64,000 nt of DNA from Verrucomicrobiota bacterium (GTDB lineage Bacteria > Verrucomicrobiota > Verrucomicrobiia > Limisphaerales > JADLHS01), in assembly GCA_029573725.1 (NCBI GenBank), contig JAKQDQ010000041.1, positions 1-64,000 on the forward strand, written 5' to 3'. Below, one piece after another: positions 46,601-53,209 of the stretch. Under the pieces are notes generated by a model that saw only the letters and a program-made list of their open reading frames with translations, searched no databases and was not told the DNA's origin. Within the stretch, counting starts at the first letter, position 1. The number at the start of each line of letters is the position of its first letter. The translations under genes and the position numbers were made by a program.

Positions 46601-47887
46601 CAGCTGGAGATTCTCGACACGCGCACGGGAGCCACCAACAACGTGGCGCTGCTGGACTGGCAGTTGCAATTCATCCTGCAAACCAACACCCCGGCGCCGA
46701 AGGTCTTGCCTCCGGGAGAGCCCCTGGAGCAGGAGATCCCGGCGGGGCAGATCATTTATTACGCGGTGGATGTGCCGCCGTTTGCCCGGTTTGCCACGAA
46801 CGTGTTGTTCCGGGCAGCGCCGGGTTTGAACTTCTATTTCAATCAGACCACCCCGCCGGCCTTCGGCGCCACCAACGTCAACGACGTGGTTTTTGCCTTG
46901 AACGCCGCCAATCACACGGAAGTGCTCAGCGCTCCGAGCATCGTGCCGCCCACCAGCACCAAGGCAACCCTGCTGCCGGGCCGGCGTTATTACCTGGCAG
47001 TGGAAAATCCCAATCCGATCAACGCCACATACATCATTTACGTGGACTTCGATTTGGCGACATTCCCGCCCACGGTGGATTTGACGAACGGCATACCGTA
47101 TTGCACCGTCAATCCATTGCCGTTCTCGCTGGACTACTACCATTTCGCGGTTTCCGCGGGGGCCGCGCGCGCTCAATTCGAGCTGCGCGACTTGAGTGGT
47201 GATATGACACTGGTCCTGCGTCGTGAGTTGCCTCCCACACTCGCGGTGTTTGACTATCTGAGCGCGAATGTCCATACCAACGACGAAATCCTTACCGTGT
47301 TCGATTTCAGCCAGCCGGTGCCGCTGACTCCGGGGGACTGGTACTTCGCCGCCGCCAATCTCACGGCCGGTCCGGTGAGCTATTGTGCGACGGCACGGGA
47401 ATGGAACCAGCATGGGACGAACATCGTTATCACCAATGTTTTCCTGGGTTCAAACAGCCTCTGTCTGACCTGGACCTCACTGGAGGGCGCGCCTTACGTT
47501 GTCGAAGGCGTGACCAATCTGAACAGTTCCGATTGGGTGGCGGTGTCGCCGACGGTGTATGGCACGGGTGGGGCAACCACCCATTGCGTGCCGCTGCCTT
47601 CACCCTATCAATTCTTCCGCGTGCGTGAAGGTCAGGCGTTGTCCACCTTTGTCCCCCCACCGGTGATCCTGCGGATTCTCAAGCGCTTCAACGGCATCGA
47701 GATCACCTGGAGCGGTCCGCCAGGCCGGCAGTATCAGGTGGAGTGGTCGCCGCAGTTGTCTCCGCCGGTCTGGACGGCGTTTCCGGGCGTGGTAACCTCG
47801 GCCACCGGGGTTTATCAGTACCTGGACGATGGCACGACGACTGGCGCGTACAACACGGTGTACTATCGGCTCGTCCTGTTGCCGTGA
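40607..47887 (+). CDS. Giant subtilisin-like serine protease (S8) with LamG-like and P-like domains
   Basis: 2426 residues. The N-terminal stretch RRRISILAGFAMLAGLGVFW is a signal peptide or anchor. After a propeptide-like region (about 40-290) comes the subtilase domain: Asp312 in VGVNDFGVD, His340 in RGHGTHVAGS, and Ser714 in ESGTSMAAAHAS; the FVFAAGNDGQGG region holds the oxyanion Asn. A beta-rich insertion lies before Ser714. Downstream I see proprotein-convertase P-like domains, a LamG/concanavalin-like domain around residues 1680-1890 (GIISWWRAENTPFDSVGGNH, ELWYQDTRPTPDAFGLI, LYGRALSAAEVQAIFDAG) and two terminal modules ending FFRVRE and YYRLVLLP. AAGGAA precedes ATG 40607. It lies 54 bp after the PilX-like gene, so it may be the cargo or partner of the pseudopilus. 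Confidence 0.9.
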   Translation: MRRRISILAGFAMLAGLGVFWWQTERAPRAEQEISPAHSPAHAATTPRVHPARILHTVESASQAPDLFSVPVRGRSRTNLLAYRLQNTRMPLSQLVRDPHAILLENALIDTRQPLPDQLPPSLRAGGDPGSYVVQATGLVDDAFRARLSGVGAQIVSYIPNNAYLVRASAAAARQLQTQPGVQAVLPFAPVYKLKSELLAYALDAEPLPAGARLNVLIFPGAEAGVREDLQQRDAVVLAEERSPFGLVVTVAADPDWLALARSPGVQLVELAHARQPANDLSRARLAVTEDPVTETNYLGLTGQGVRVGVNDFGVDATHPDLASRVFGADPGVLVDLRGHGTHVAGSIAGNGQMSLTVSNAFGSINPATTNQFRGMAPEATLFSQAVDQASDAELQQLTAGTNVFISNNSWGYRGDHTYSLAAASYDAAVRDALPGVTGSQPVLFVFAAGNDGQGGDNGLGGRSGTIWSPATAKNVLTVGAVELERDITNEVHQITGTGNTTSTNVTTPWKEMTSSGNQVARFSSRGNVGVGIEGDFGRVKPDVVAPGTFVISTRSSQWDELEYYNPTNRHNTTLTDQSLSAGNGRDYVLFLPANAVGFSILLSPNLNSPTPFPDLPIYVKKDGLATPGNHDIARTNVVVVPPDLPDLGGAVGQNWSYRIVNATSNTVVFDLHTVVVTTNDLGDYFQVLSNLNNSITSTNGAGPHYYRYESGTSMAAAHASGVLALMQGFFEQNLHRTNSPALMKALLINGARSAGNLYDFQARSALNFQGWGMVKLDSTLPPGITNAFNLNQPNSVLAFDQSPDAALATGDSVTRFVSLDEDGRFLSLRVTLAWTDPAGNPAAGVKLVNDLDLIVTNLDTGDIYLGNDMASGSLDTSPWDTNDPPNFDVVNNVENVYLSPELGTNYSITVRARAVNVNAVTAHPDGTVQDYALVISSGEGEWPTSLTMDAGRTLLSVAPPVVTYVSNSLNVATFSSGTLVGQHVGANTPLRGTTAGMTNQWRFYMMSNNTSFTNASFLISQQRTLATPRMGVFSAVDGESTRRYADLDLYVSTQPGLTNLDPAVLATAEVSLSRNELSGDEFVSYSNSTMGAIYYIGVKSEDQQAAEFELWGIFSELPLGTEDANGFVAAYPMLGYDIPDGSPELPRGTRFVAITRASLTGVNESIRRVLITNNVTHERYGDIIATVDHNSRAITFDNHRSVPNPPYNDPPGPYAFLYDDSGEGDFAYAIPPAGPGTFEDFMGEAPGGTWYFTYSDDALTQTGRVNTVAIRLDRQCEADCDITNNVAPLGWRHFSRNVPVEATNLTICVDIITANNPRPLELYVRKGQRPTREAYDFKKVIVPPGGCLTIDNTSLPPLSGGRYFISIYNPNNTSQTFVYRSLIQVGPPPQSIPIGSSGRQGLLDDAVTNYAIFITNTLPLAEMDVALRLDHPRVSDLALTLISPKGTRILLAENRGGTDAGGFGSTMTVTNFVPVATDGGSASNSVVIDTGAVSGSMTIDYNFRRLPDQMTVYYEGGQIFNSGMVSGVGEVTVNYGPGRSTLVEIRINEFGNAETNTVWEYTASSIGRLHSHLIFTDNTNKTTTPIKFAPPPFRGPAGSSYLLSDFEFPTVAQGYPAPTVGVPDGWNVGMGTVAVITNIAYTGTNALVLGDGRIQRTLATTPGRSYQLGYAYRKAPTADGIISWWRAENTPFDSVGGNHAVLHGGVTYGPGRVGQGWYCDGNPGSYIEIANRPSLNLVNEFSLELWYQDTRPTPDAFGLIAKRGGPTDPCNYGINILSTGVGPYYNDPNFAGAGDDAGDFEASRYLPVPGKNAFHHLAATFRQLAGGFVELNTYIDGVPVRNRTLPGNLSDTLNSAPVTIGASTPTGEFFQGILDEVTLYGRALSAAEVQAIFDAGAAGKCGMAIPPAACTPGLGAQLYIPGAATNTFTGGSDWRLGGLFFTATSNLTTVHLGPVETNSSSEVLMDHFTVTEAGGARYVLPEESLKLLTGESAYGLWQLEILDTRTGATNNVALLDWQLQFILQTNTPAPKVLPPGEPLEQEIPAGQIIYYAVDVPPFARFATNVLFRAAPGLNFYFNQTTPPAFGATNVNDVVFALNAANHTEVLSAPSIVPPTSTKATLLPGRRYYLAVENPNPINATYIIYVDFDLATFPPTVDLTNGIPYCTVNPLPFSLDYYHFAVSAGAARAQFELRDLSGDMTLVLRRELPPTLAVFDYLSANVHTNDEILTVFDFSQPVPLTPGDWYFAAANLTAGPVSYCATAREWNQHGTNIVITNVFLGSNSLCLTWTSLEGAPYVVEGVTNLNSSDWVAVSPTVYGTGGATTHCVPLPSPYQFFRVREGQALSTFVPPPVILRILKRFNGIEITWSGPPGRQYQVEWSPQLSPPVWTAFPGVVTSATGVYQYLDDGTTTGAYNTVYYRLVLLP

Positions 47888-48780
47888 CGCCCATCCTGGT
47901 CCTCGCCCTGAATCCGTCCATGGATGTGGAGTGGCGGGTGAAGGAGGTGTTGTGGGAGGAGAAAAACCACATTGATTCCGAGCGCCGTTGGGCCGGCGGC
48001 AAAGGAATCAATGTGGCGCGCTGGCTGGGTTGGCTCGGTGGCAAGCCAAAGCTGCTGCTTCCCCTGGGTGGGGCGGCCGGGAAGGAACTGACGGGCTGCC
48101 TGCAGCGGGAAATTTCATCCGCCAACGTCGCGATCATTCCGATCCGCACTGCGACCCGGATAAATATCATTGTCACCACCACAGCGGGCCGCCAGATGCG
48201 CTTTAATCCGTCCGGTCCCCGGCTCATCCGGGCGGAGTGGAGGCGTCTGCAGCTTGCCACCCGGAAACTTTCCTCACCTGGAGGACTGTTGGTGCTGTCG
48301 GGCAGCCTGCCGCCGGGAGTGCCCAATGATGCCTATGCCCGGCTCATCCGCCAGGCCAGGAAAACCGGGGTTGGAACTCTGCTCGACTGCGATGGCACGC
48401 CATTGCGGAGTGCGGTGGCGGCGCGCCCATTCCTGGTAAAACCAAATGAACACGAACTGACCCAGTGGTGGGGACGCGCAGTGCGTTCGGAGGCACAGGC
48501 ACTGCAGGCAGCCCGGGCGATGTCCGAGGCAACCGGCGGGTGGGTGCTGGTTTCACGGGGCGGCAAACGGGGACTCTTGGTGAACCGTCCGGAGGGTTTT
48601 CAACAGTTTGCTGCCCCGCCTCGGGGTAATCCGTGCAATCGGGTCGGCGCGGGAGATGCGCTCCTGGCGGCGGTGGCCCGCGAGATCCAGCTGGGAAGCA
48701 CCCCGCTCCAATGGTTGCATCAAGGTTTGCGGGTTGGGGCGCGCGCCACGCAATTGCCGGCCGGTCACCTTCCGGCATGA
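47884..48780 (+). CDS. PfkB-family sugar kinase (1-phosphofructokinase/tagatose-6-phosphate kinase type)
   Basis: 298 residues from GTG 47884, which overlaps the subtilase stop codon (GTGA). The protein starts TPILVLALNPSMDVEWRV, as FruK/LacC proteins do (TLTLNPALD). PfkB signature 1 is RWAGGKGINVARWLGWLGG; signature 2 is NRVGAGDALLAAVA with the catalytic Asp of GAGD. GSLPPGV (LSGSLPPGVPNDAY) is also present. These enzymes phosphorylate fructose-1-phosphate or tagatose-6-phosphate with ATP; which one cannot be told. It is odd to find a sugar kinase translationally coupled to a surface protease; the frame is open upstream to 47743 but that would overlap the protease by 145 bp. Confidence 0.88.
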   Translation: MTPILVLALNPSMDVEWRVKEVLWEEKNHIDSERRWAGGKGINVARWLGWLGGKPKLLLPLGGAAGKELTGCLQREISSANVAIIPIRTATRINIIVTTTAGRQMRFNPSGPRLIRAEWRRLQLATRKLSSPGGLLVLSGSLPPGVPNDAYARLIRQARKTGVGTLLDCDGTPLRSAVAARPFLVKPNEHELTQWWGRAVRSEAQALQAARAMSEATGGWVLVSRGGKRGLLVNRPEGFQQFAAPPRGNPCNRVGAGDALLAAVAREIQLGSTPLQWLHQGLRVGARATQLPAGHLPA

Positions 48781-48837
48781 AATCGTTGTCCTCACCTTCG
48801 GGCTTTTTCCGATCCGGCCTTTTGCTTAAATTTCCCT

Positions 48838-49455
48838 GTGATCGCTCTGCTTGATTACGGTTCCGGCAATTTGCGCAGCGTGCATAAGGCCCTGAACCAG
48901 GCCGGGGCCGCCGTTCGCGTGGTCCGGACGCCGCTGGAGATGAAAGGCGCCGCCGGGGTGGTGCTGCCCGGTGTCGGCGCGTTTGACGATTGCCTTCATG
49001 CCCTGGCGCGGCAGGAACTGCTGACTGCTTTGCAGGATTTTATCCAATCCGGCCGTCCCTTTCTGGGCATTTGCGTTGGCTATCAGGCGTTGTTTGAACG
49101 CAGCGAGGAATTCAACAGTTGTGCGGCGGGATTGGGCGTGCTGGCCGGCAAGGTCGTCCGCTTTGCCCCCGCTGCGGGGGTGAAGGTCCCCCAGATCGGT
49201 TGGAACCAAATTGAGATCATTCGTCCGGACTGTCCGCTTTATCGCGGCATTGCCAGTGGCAGCTACGTTTATTTTGTTCACAGTTTTTTTCCGCGGCCCA
49301 CCGATCCGGGCGTGGTGGCCACCCGGACGGAATACGGGGAGACCTTCGCTTCTTCGGCGTGGCACAACAATGTTTTCGCCACGCAATTTCATCCCGAGAA
49401 AAGCCAGCGGGTCGGATTGCAACTGCTGAAAAATTTCGTTGCGCTGACGCAATGA
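48838..49455 (+). CDS. hisH: Imidazole glycerol phosphate synthase glutaminase subunit
   Basis: 205 residues, usual size. HisH hydrolyses glutamine to feed ammonia to HisF in histidine biosynthesis. Triad: nucleophile Cys in GICVGYQ, His and Glu in ATQFHPEKS. N terminus MIALLDYGSGNLRSVHKAL and PGVGAFDDCLH are typical; VPQIGWNQI is the conserved interface with HisF. The start is GTG. The next in-frame ATG would remove part of the core. hisF is not in the window, so the gene is separated from its partner. Confidence 0.95.
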   Translation: MIALLDYGSGNLRSVHKALNQAGAAVRVVRTPLEMKGAAGVVLPGVGAFDDCLHALARQELLTALQDFIQSGRPFLGICVGYQALFERSEEFNSCAAGLGVLAGKVVRFAPAAGVKVPQIGWNQIEIIRPDCPLYRGIASGSYVYFVHSFFPRPTDPGVVATRTEYGETFASSAWHNNVFATQFHPEKSQRVGLQLLKNFVALTQ

Positions 49456-49465
49456 TTTTCCCGGC

Positions 49466-49493
49466 TTGGCAAGCCGTCAGGCTTTGCTACGTT
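49466..49493 (+). promoter_or_regulatory. Candidate promoter of the superoxide dismutase gene
   Basis: TTGGCA (49466-49471), 16-bp spacer, TACGTT (49488-49493), 37 bp before ATG 49530. A GGAGA ribosome-binding site (49519-49523) lies 6 bp before the ATG. Confidence 0.45.
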
Positions 49494-49529
49494 AAAAGCG
49501 GTTATTAAACTGATTATTGGAGAAACATT

Positions 49530-50144
49530 ATGGCATTTGAACTACCGAACCTTCCCTATGACAAGTCCGCGTTGGAGCCGCATCTCGATGCGCAAACCAT
49601 GGAAATCCACCATGATCGGCATCACAAGGGCTACGTGGATAATTTGAACAAGGCAATCGCCGGCCAGGCGGAGCTTGAAGCCAGATCGCTGGAGCAACTG
49701 CTTCAGAACCTGGGAGCTGTACCAGAGGCGGTCCGCGGCGCGGTGCGCAACAATGGCGGCGGACATTGGAACCACTCCTTCTTTTGGAAGATCATGGCGC
49801 CGAATGCCGGCGGCGCGCCTGATGGCAGGTTGGCTGACGCCATCAAAGCTGCGTTTGGCAGTTTTGATGAGTTCAAGGCAAAATTTGAGGCGGCCGGATT
49901 GAAGCGGTTTGGCAGCGGCTGGGCGTGGCTGGTTTCACATAACGGACAATTGGAAGTGGTCTCCACCGCCAACCAGGACAACCCGCTCATGGGCCGGGCG
50001 ATTGCCGGTTGTGAAGGTCAACCGCTGCTGGGTGTGGATGTGTGGGAGCACGCGTACTATCTCAAGTATCAGAACAAGCGTGGAGACTACCTGAAGGCGT
50101 TTTGGAACGTCGTCAATTGGGCTGAAGTCGCCAAACATTATTAA
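49530..50144 (+). CDS. sodA: Superoxide dismutase, Mn-type (Fe/Mn family)
   Basis: 204 residues. Converts superoxide to H2O2 and O2. Metal ligands: His27 in EIHHDRHH, the His in [13 protein letters not shown], and Asp and His in [15 protein letters not shown]. The GGGHWNH form and the Gln in TANQDNPL are characteristic of Mn-using enzymes (Fe enzymes keep the key Gln elsewhere). No signal peptide, so cytoplasmic. A good ribosome-binding site, promoter and terminator show a monocistronic gene. Confidence 0.96.
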   Translation: MAFELPNLPYDKSALEPHLDAQTMEIHHDRHHKGYVDNLNKAIAGQAELEARSLEQLLQNLGAVPEAVRGAVRNNGGGHWNHSFFWKIMAPNAGGAPDGRLADAIKAAFGSFDEFKAKFEAAGLKRFGSGWAWLVSHNGQLEVVSTANQDNPLMGRAIAGCEGQPLLGVDVWEHAYYLKYQNKRGDYLKAFWNVVNWAEVAKHY

Positions 50145-50171
50145 CCCGCATTCCGGCTCAGTGCCGCGGCC

Positions 50172-50210
50172 ACCGCGCCAGCCAGCGACTGGCGCGGTTT
50201 TCGTCTTTTT
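50172..50210 (+). terminator. Intrinsic terminator of sodA
   Basis: ACCGCGCCAG (50172-50181) pairs with CTGGCGCGGT (50189-50198), 7-nt loop, followed by TTTCGTCTTTTT (50199-50210). It lies 27 bp past the stop codon. Confidence 0.92.
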
Positions 50211-51212
50211 ATGGTCAGGGCAGATCGCACACTCACCCCGCTTTCCAACGCCGACCGGATTGTACCGGCGCGTCATGACGGGCGGCGCGTGATTCGGATT
50301 CAGGGGGAGGAAACAGGTTGTGCGGGGTGGCGACCCGGCGTTTGCATTTGATTCTGCCCGGCGTTGAGTCAATGCCGCCGAACGCCGCGCCCAGCTGGTC
50401 TTCATCAAACGCGGACTATCCGATGGAGCGCCTGAATTGAAGCTGGCGGTACGCGGCGGGCACAATCCTCTGGCGCGGCAGCCGAATCACCATCGGAGCT
50501 GCGCAATTCTCCAATATCCCCGGAGAAACCCGATGGAGCGGCGGGGCTGGTGCCGCCCAACCGATGAGCTTTGGGTGCGCGGGGCGGAAAATTTACACTG
50601 ATTCCCATGGTCACACCTGCCGATCGGAAATGGAATTCGTCGCCCGCATGGAGGAGAATGTGGATACGGTGGCGCGGCGTTGGTGGCAGAACCGTCGCAG
50701 GATTTACATTGTCCGCGCGCAAGATTTCCGACCCACCCCGGTGCTGATCAATGCTGAGACCGTCATCACGGAGCTGAAGGTGGGGAAAAACGGGTCGGCA
50801 CGTTCCACCCCATGGTCCGTGAATTAAGGAATATTCAGCCACAGAACGGCGTCATTGGGCTGCGCTTCTGCTTTTCTCCCGGGCATGACGTCATGATTCA
50901 GGCCGAGGAAATCCTACCGCCACCAGCGCCGGACCCTGGACACCAGCAATGGCTCGATCCCGGATTCGGAGAGCAGGTGGAAGGGAAGAGGCCCGTCCCA
51001 GGCATCACTTTGACGTTCTTAAAGCCAAAATTTGGATGCAGGCGAGGGACGCAGTCCGGGTAACTACGGAGTTTGTGTGGAATAAGGAAATTTTGTGGCC
51101 AAGCGCGATCGAAATTTCTTGCAATTTCCGCAGTGTGGGTGTTGAATTGACGCAGCTAGACAGTAGCCCAAACCCAGTGAAGTAATGGAGCGATGCTAGC
51201 CCTATAACAACT
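50211..51212. other. About 1 kb without a recognised gene
   Basis: Between the sodA terminator and the PEP-CTERM gene. Short open frames exist (for example 50564-50827 and 50812-51063), but their translations are Pro/Arg-rich, lack family similarity and have no good ribosome-binding site. The last 150 bp are more AT-rich and should contain the PEP-CTERM promoter. No repeats or RNA gene seen. Confidence 0.55.
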
Positions 51213-52004
51213 ATGAAGAAGTCGTCTATATTCATTTCTAGCATCAGAATTGGAAGTGGAGTTTTGACCATTGGTTTGCTGCTGGCGACCGCGTCGATTA
51301 CCGGCAACGCTGCCACCAATTACGGAAATTTCACCGGAAGCTCGGTCGAATTTCAAGGGGTGACGGAGTCTTCCGGAACGGATCCAGGACCGCTCTTTGG
51401 GGCGCCGACGATTACCGGTGACACCTTGGATTTTAATCCCCAAGGATTCACCGCTTATTCCAGTGGCGGTGGAGTGGACCTGACGGATGGTCAGCTGAAT
51501 TTCCTGGTGAAAGCGTTGGACGGATTCGCCATCACCGAGTTGCGATTTTCTGAATTGGGGGACTTCACCCTGGCAGGAACGGGAACCGCCAGCACCAAAG
51601 TGGCAGTCGCAGCCTCATTCTTCTTCGACATTCTCAGTGTGGATGGGGTCAGCATCAATCCTGTTACAGTTACGGGCAACATGACCTTTGCTCCCAACGC
51701 CAATGGGCAGTTCGATCTGATTAGCAACGCTGGCATCGGTTCCCTCTGGTCAGGGGGAATCAACTTTGACATCAACAGCGCGTTGACGGCGAATGGCATT
51801 CCTTTCCAAATCGGAGCGACGGAAGTGCGGGTGAACCTGGATAATACTCTGCTGGCGGTAAGCGAAAGCGGTTCAGCAGCGTACATCGCCAAGAAAGATT
51901 TCAAAGGATTCGGGCTGACTGCAATTGTGCCGGAGCCCTCCTCGATGGCGATTGCCTTGCTGGGGGCTGCCGCCCTGTTCGGATTTGGCAAGCGGAAGCT
52001 GTAA
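51213..52004 (+). CDS. PEP-CTERM sorting-domain protein
   Basis: 263 residues. Signal peptide MKKSSIFISSIRIGSGVLTI with ATASITGNAA, cleavage probably before TNYGNF. The mature body is Gly/Thr/Ser-rich beta structure. The C-terminal VPEPSSMAIALLGAAALFGF, then GKRKL, is a textbook PEP-CTERM signal: VPEP, a hydrophobic helix, then a basic end. Exosortase recognises the PEP motif and attaches the protein to an envelope component or releases it. No exosortase gene is in this window. No clear Shine-Dalgarno precedes ATG 51213. The function of the body is unknown. Confidence 0.92.
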   Translation: MKKSSIFISSIRIGSGVLTIGLLLATASITGNAATNYGNFTGSSVEFQGVTESSGTDPGPLFGAPTITGDTLDFNPQGFTAYSSGGGVDLTDGQLNFLVKALDGFAITELRFSELGDFTLAGTGTASTKVAVAASFFFDILSVDGVSINPVTVTGNMTFAPNANGQFDLISNAGIGSLWSGGINFDINSALTANGIPFQIGATEVRVNLDNTLLAVSESGSAAYIAKKDFKGFGLTAIVPEPSSMAIALLGAAALFGFGKRKL

Positions 52005-52022
52005 CCTCCTGTTTCACCAACC

Positions 52023-52053
52023 AGCGCGCGGCCTCCGGGCGGCGCGCTATTTT
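52023..52053 (+). terminator. Intrinsic terminator after the PEP-CTERM gene
   Basis: AGCGCGC (52023-52029) pairs with GCGCGCT (52042-52048), 12-nt loop, followed by ATTTTGTT. It lies 19 bp after the stop codon. Confidence 0.65.
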
Positions 52054-52102
52054 GTTGTCGTCCGGCCCTTGTTGCTTGAATTCCGGAATGCAGAGCTGAG
52101 GA

Positions 52103-53188
52103 TCAATTCCCAAATGGCAGGTGGAGCTGGCTGGCACGAACTTCAACCAGCCCGCTGACGCCCAGCCCCAACAGGCGCAACGGCCGGCTGACGAGTCTCT
52201 CCCGCGCCAACAACCAGCAGCCAAGCCGAAAGAGATCCCGCGCTTCGGTGAGTGGTTCTTCCAGCGAGATCTGCCGGGTCAGGGTGGTAAAATCACCGTA
52301 ACGAATCTTTACTTGCACCGTCCGTGCGGCCAGGCGGTGTTGCCCCAGGCTGTGCGCGACGTCCTCCGCAAGCCCCTTCAGACAGGTGCGCAGTGTTGGA
52401 CGATCTTCGGTGTCACGAGCAAACGTGTTTTCACTGCTGATGCTTTTGACCTCTTCGTCAACCTCCAGAGGGCGTTCGTCAATGCCAAAGGCAAAGCGGC
52501 GCAGTTCCGTTCCCCACGCGCCGACAATCGCGCGCAAATCTCCCGGGTGATTTTGCAAGTCCTCAATGGTATGGAGGCCGGCGCGATGCAGATGTTCTTC
52601 GGTGATTTTTCCGACTCCGTGCAGCGCCCGAACGGGCAGGGGTTTCAGAAACTCCACTTTCTCGGACTCGCGGATCAGCGTCAGTCCGTCAGGTTTTTGG
52701 TGGTCGCTCGCCAGTTTGGCAAGGAGTTTGTTCGGGGCAATTCCGATGGAGACGGTGAGTTGGCGCGCCGCCAGAATTGCCGTTTTGAGGGACCGGGCAA
52801 GGGGCAGTGCGCGTTCCAGGCTGGCGTCGGCCGTTTCACCCTGGTGCCGGGCGGAAACATCGGTGTACGCTTCGTCTATTGAGACCTGTTGGATCAGGTC
52901 CCCGGCCTGATCCCGGACAATTCCCATGATCTGTCGTGATTCAGCGCGATACGCCTCCATCCGCGGGCGCAGAAAAATTCCGTGGGGACAGAGGCGCCGG
53001 GCGGTAATGGTGGGCATGGCTGATTTCACTCCGAATCGGCGCGCCTCATAACTCGCTGCGCACACGACGCCCCGTTGCGCGGGGGGCGCGCCGACAATGA
53101 CTGGCCGGCCTTTGAGCGCCGGATGATCACGTTGCTCGACAGAGGCGTAAAACGCGTCCATATCGAGGTGGAGAAAAACCCGGAACAT
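52103..53188 (-). CDS. dinB: DNA polymerase IV (Y-family translesion polymerase)
   Basis: 361 residues, as for DinB. Catalytic acidic residues: Asp9 in HLDMDAFYASVEQRD and Asp105/Glu106 in VSIDEAYTDVS. KLASDHQKPDGLT and the thumb motif RALHGVGKITEEHLHRAG are also typical. The C-terminal end QLHLPFGN is a beta-clamp-binding motif of the QL.LF type. Expected role is error-prone bypass of lesions. It begins 21 bp downstream of the acnA stop on the same strand, so transcription from the acnA promoter is likely; no LexA-like box was seen in front of it. Confidence 0.94.
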   Translation of the reverse strand: MFRVFLHLDMDAFYASVEQRDHPALKGRPVIVGAPPAQRGVVCAASYEARRFGVKSAMPTITARRLCPHGIFLRPRMEAYRAESRQIMGIVRDQAGDLIQQVSIDEAYTDVSARHQGETADASLERALPLARSLKTAILAARQLTVSIGIAPNKLLAKLASDHQKPDGLTLIRESEKVEFLKPLPVRALHGVGKITEEHLHRAGLHTIEDLQNHPGDLRAIVGAWGTELRRFAFGIDERPLEVDEEVKSISSENTFARDTEDRPTLRTCLKGLAEDVAHSLGQHRLAARTVQVKIRYGDFTTLTRQISLEEPLTEARDLFRLGCWLLARERLVSRPLRLLGLGVSGLVEVRASQLHLPFGN

Positions 53189-53209
53189 TCCCGTTACGGT
53201 GCCGGCCCT

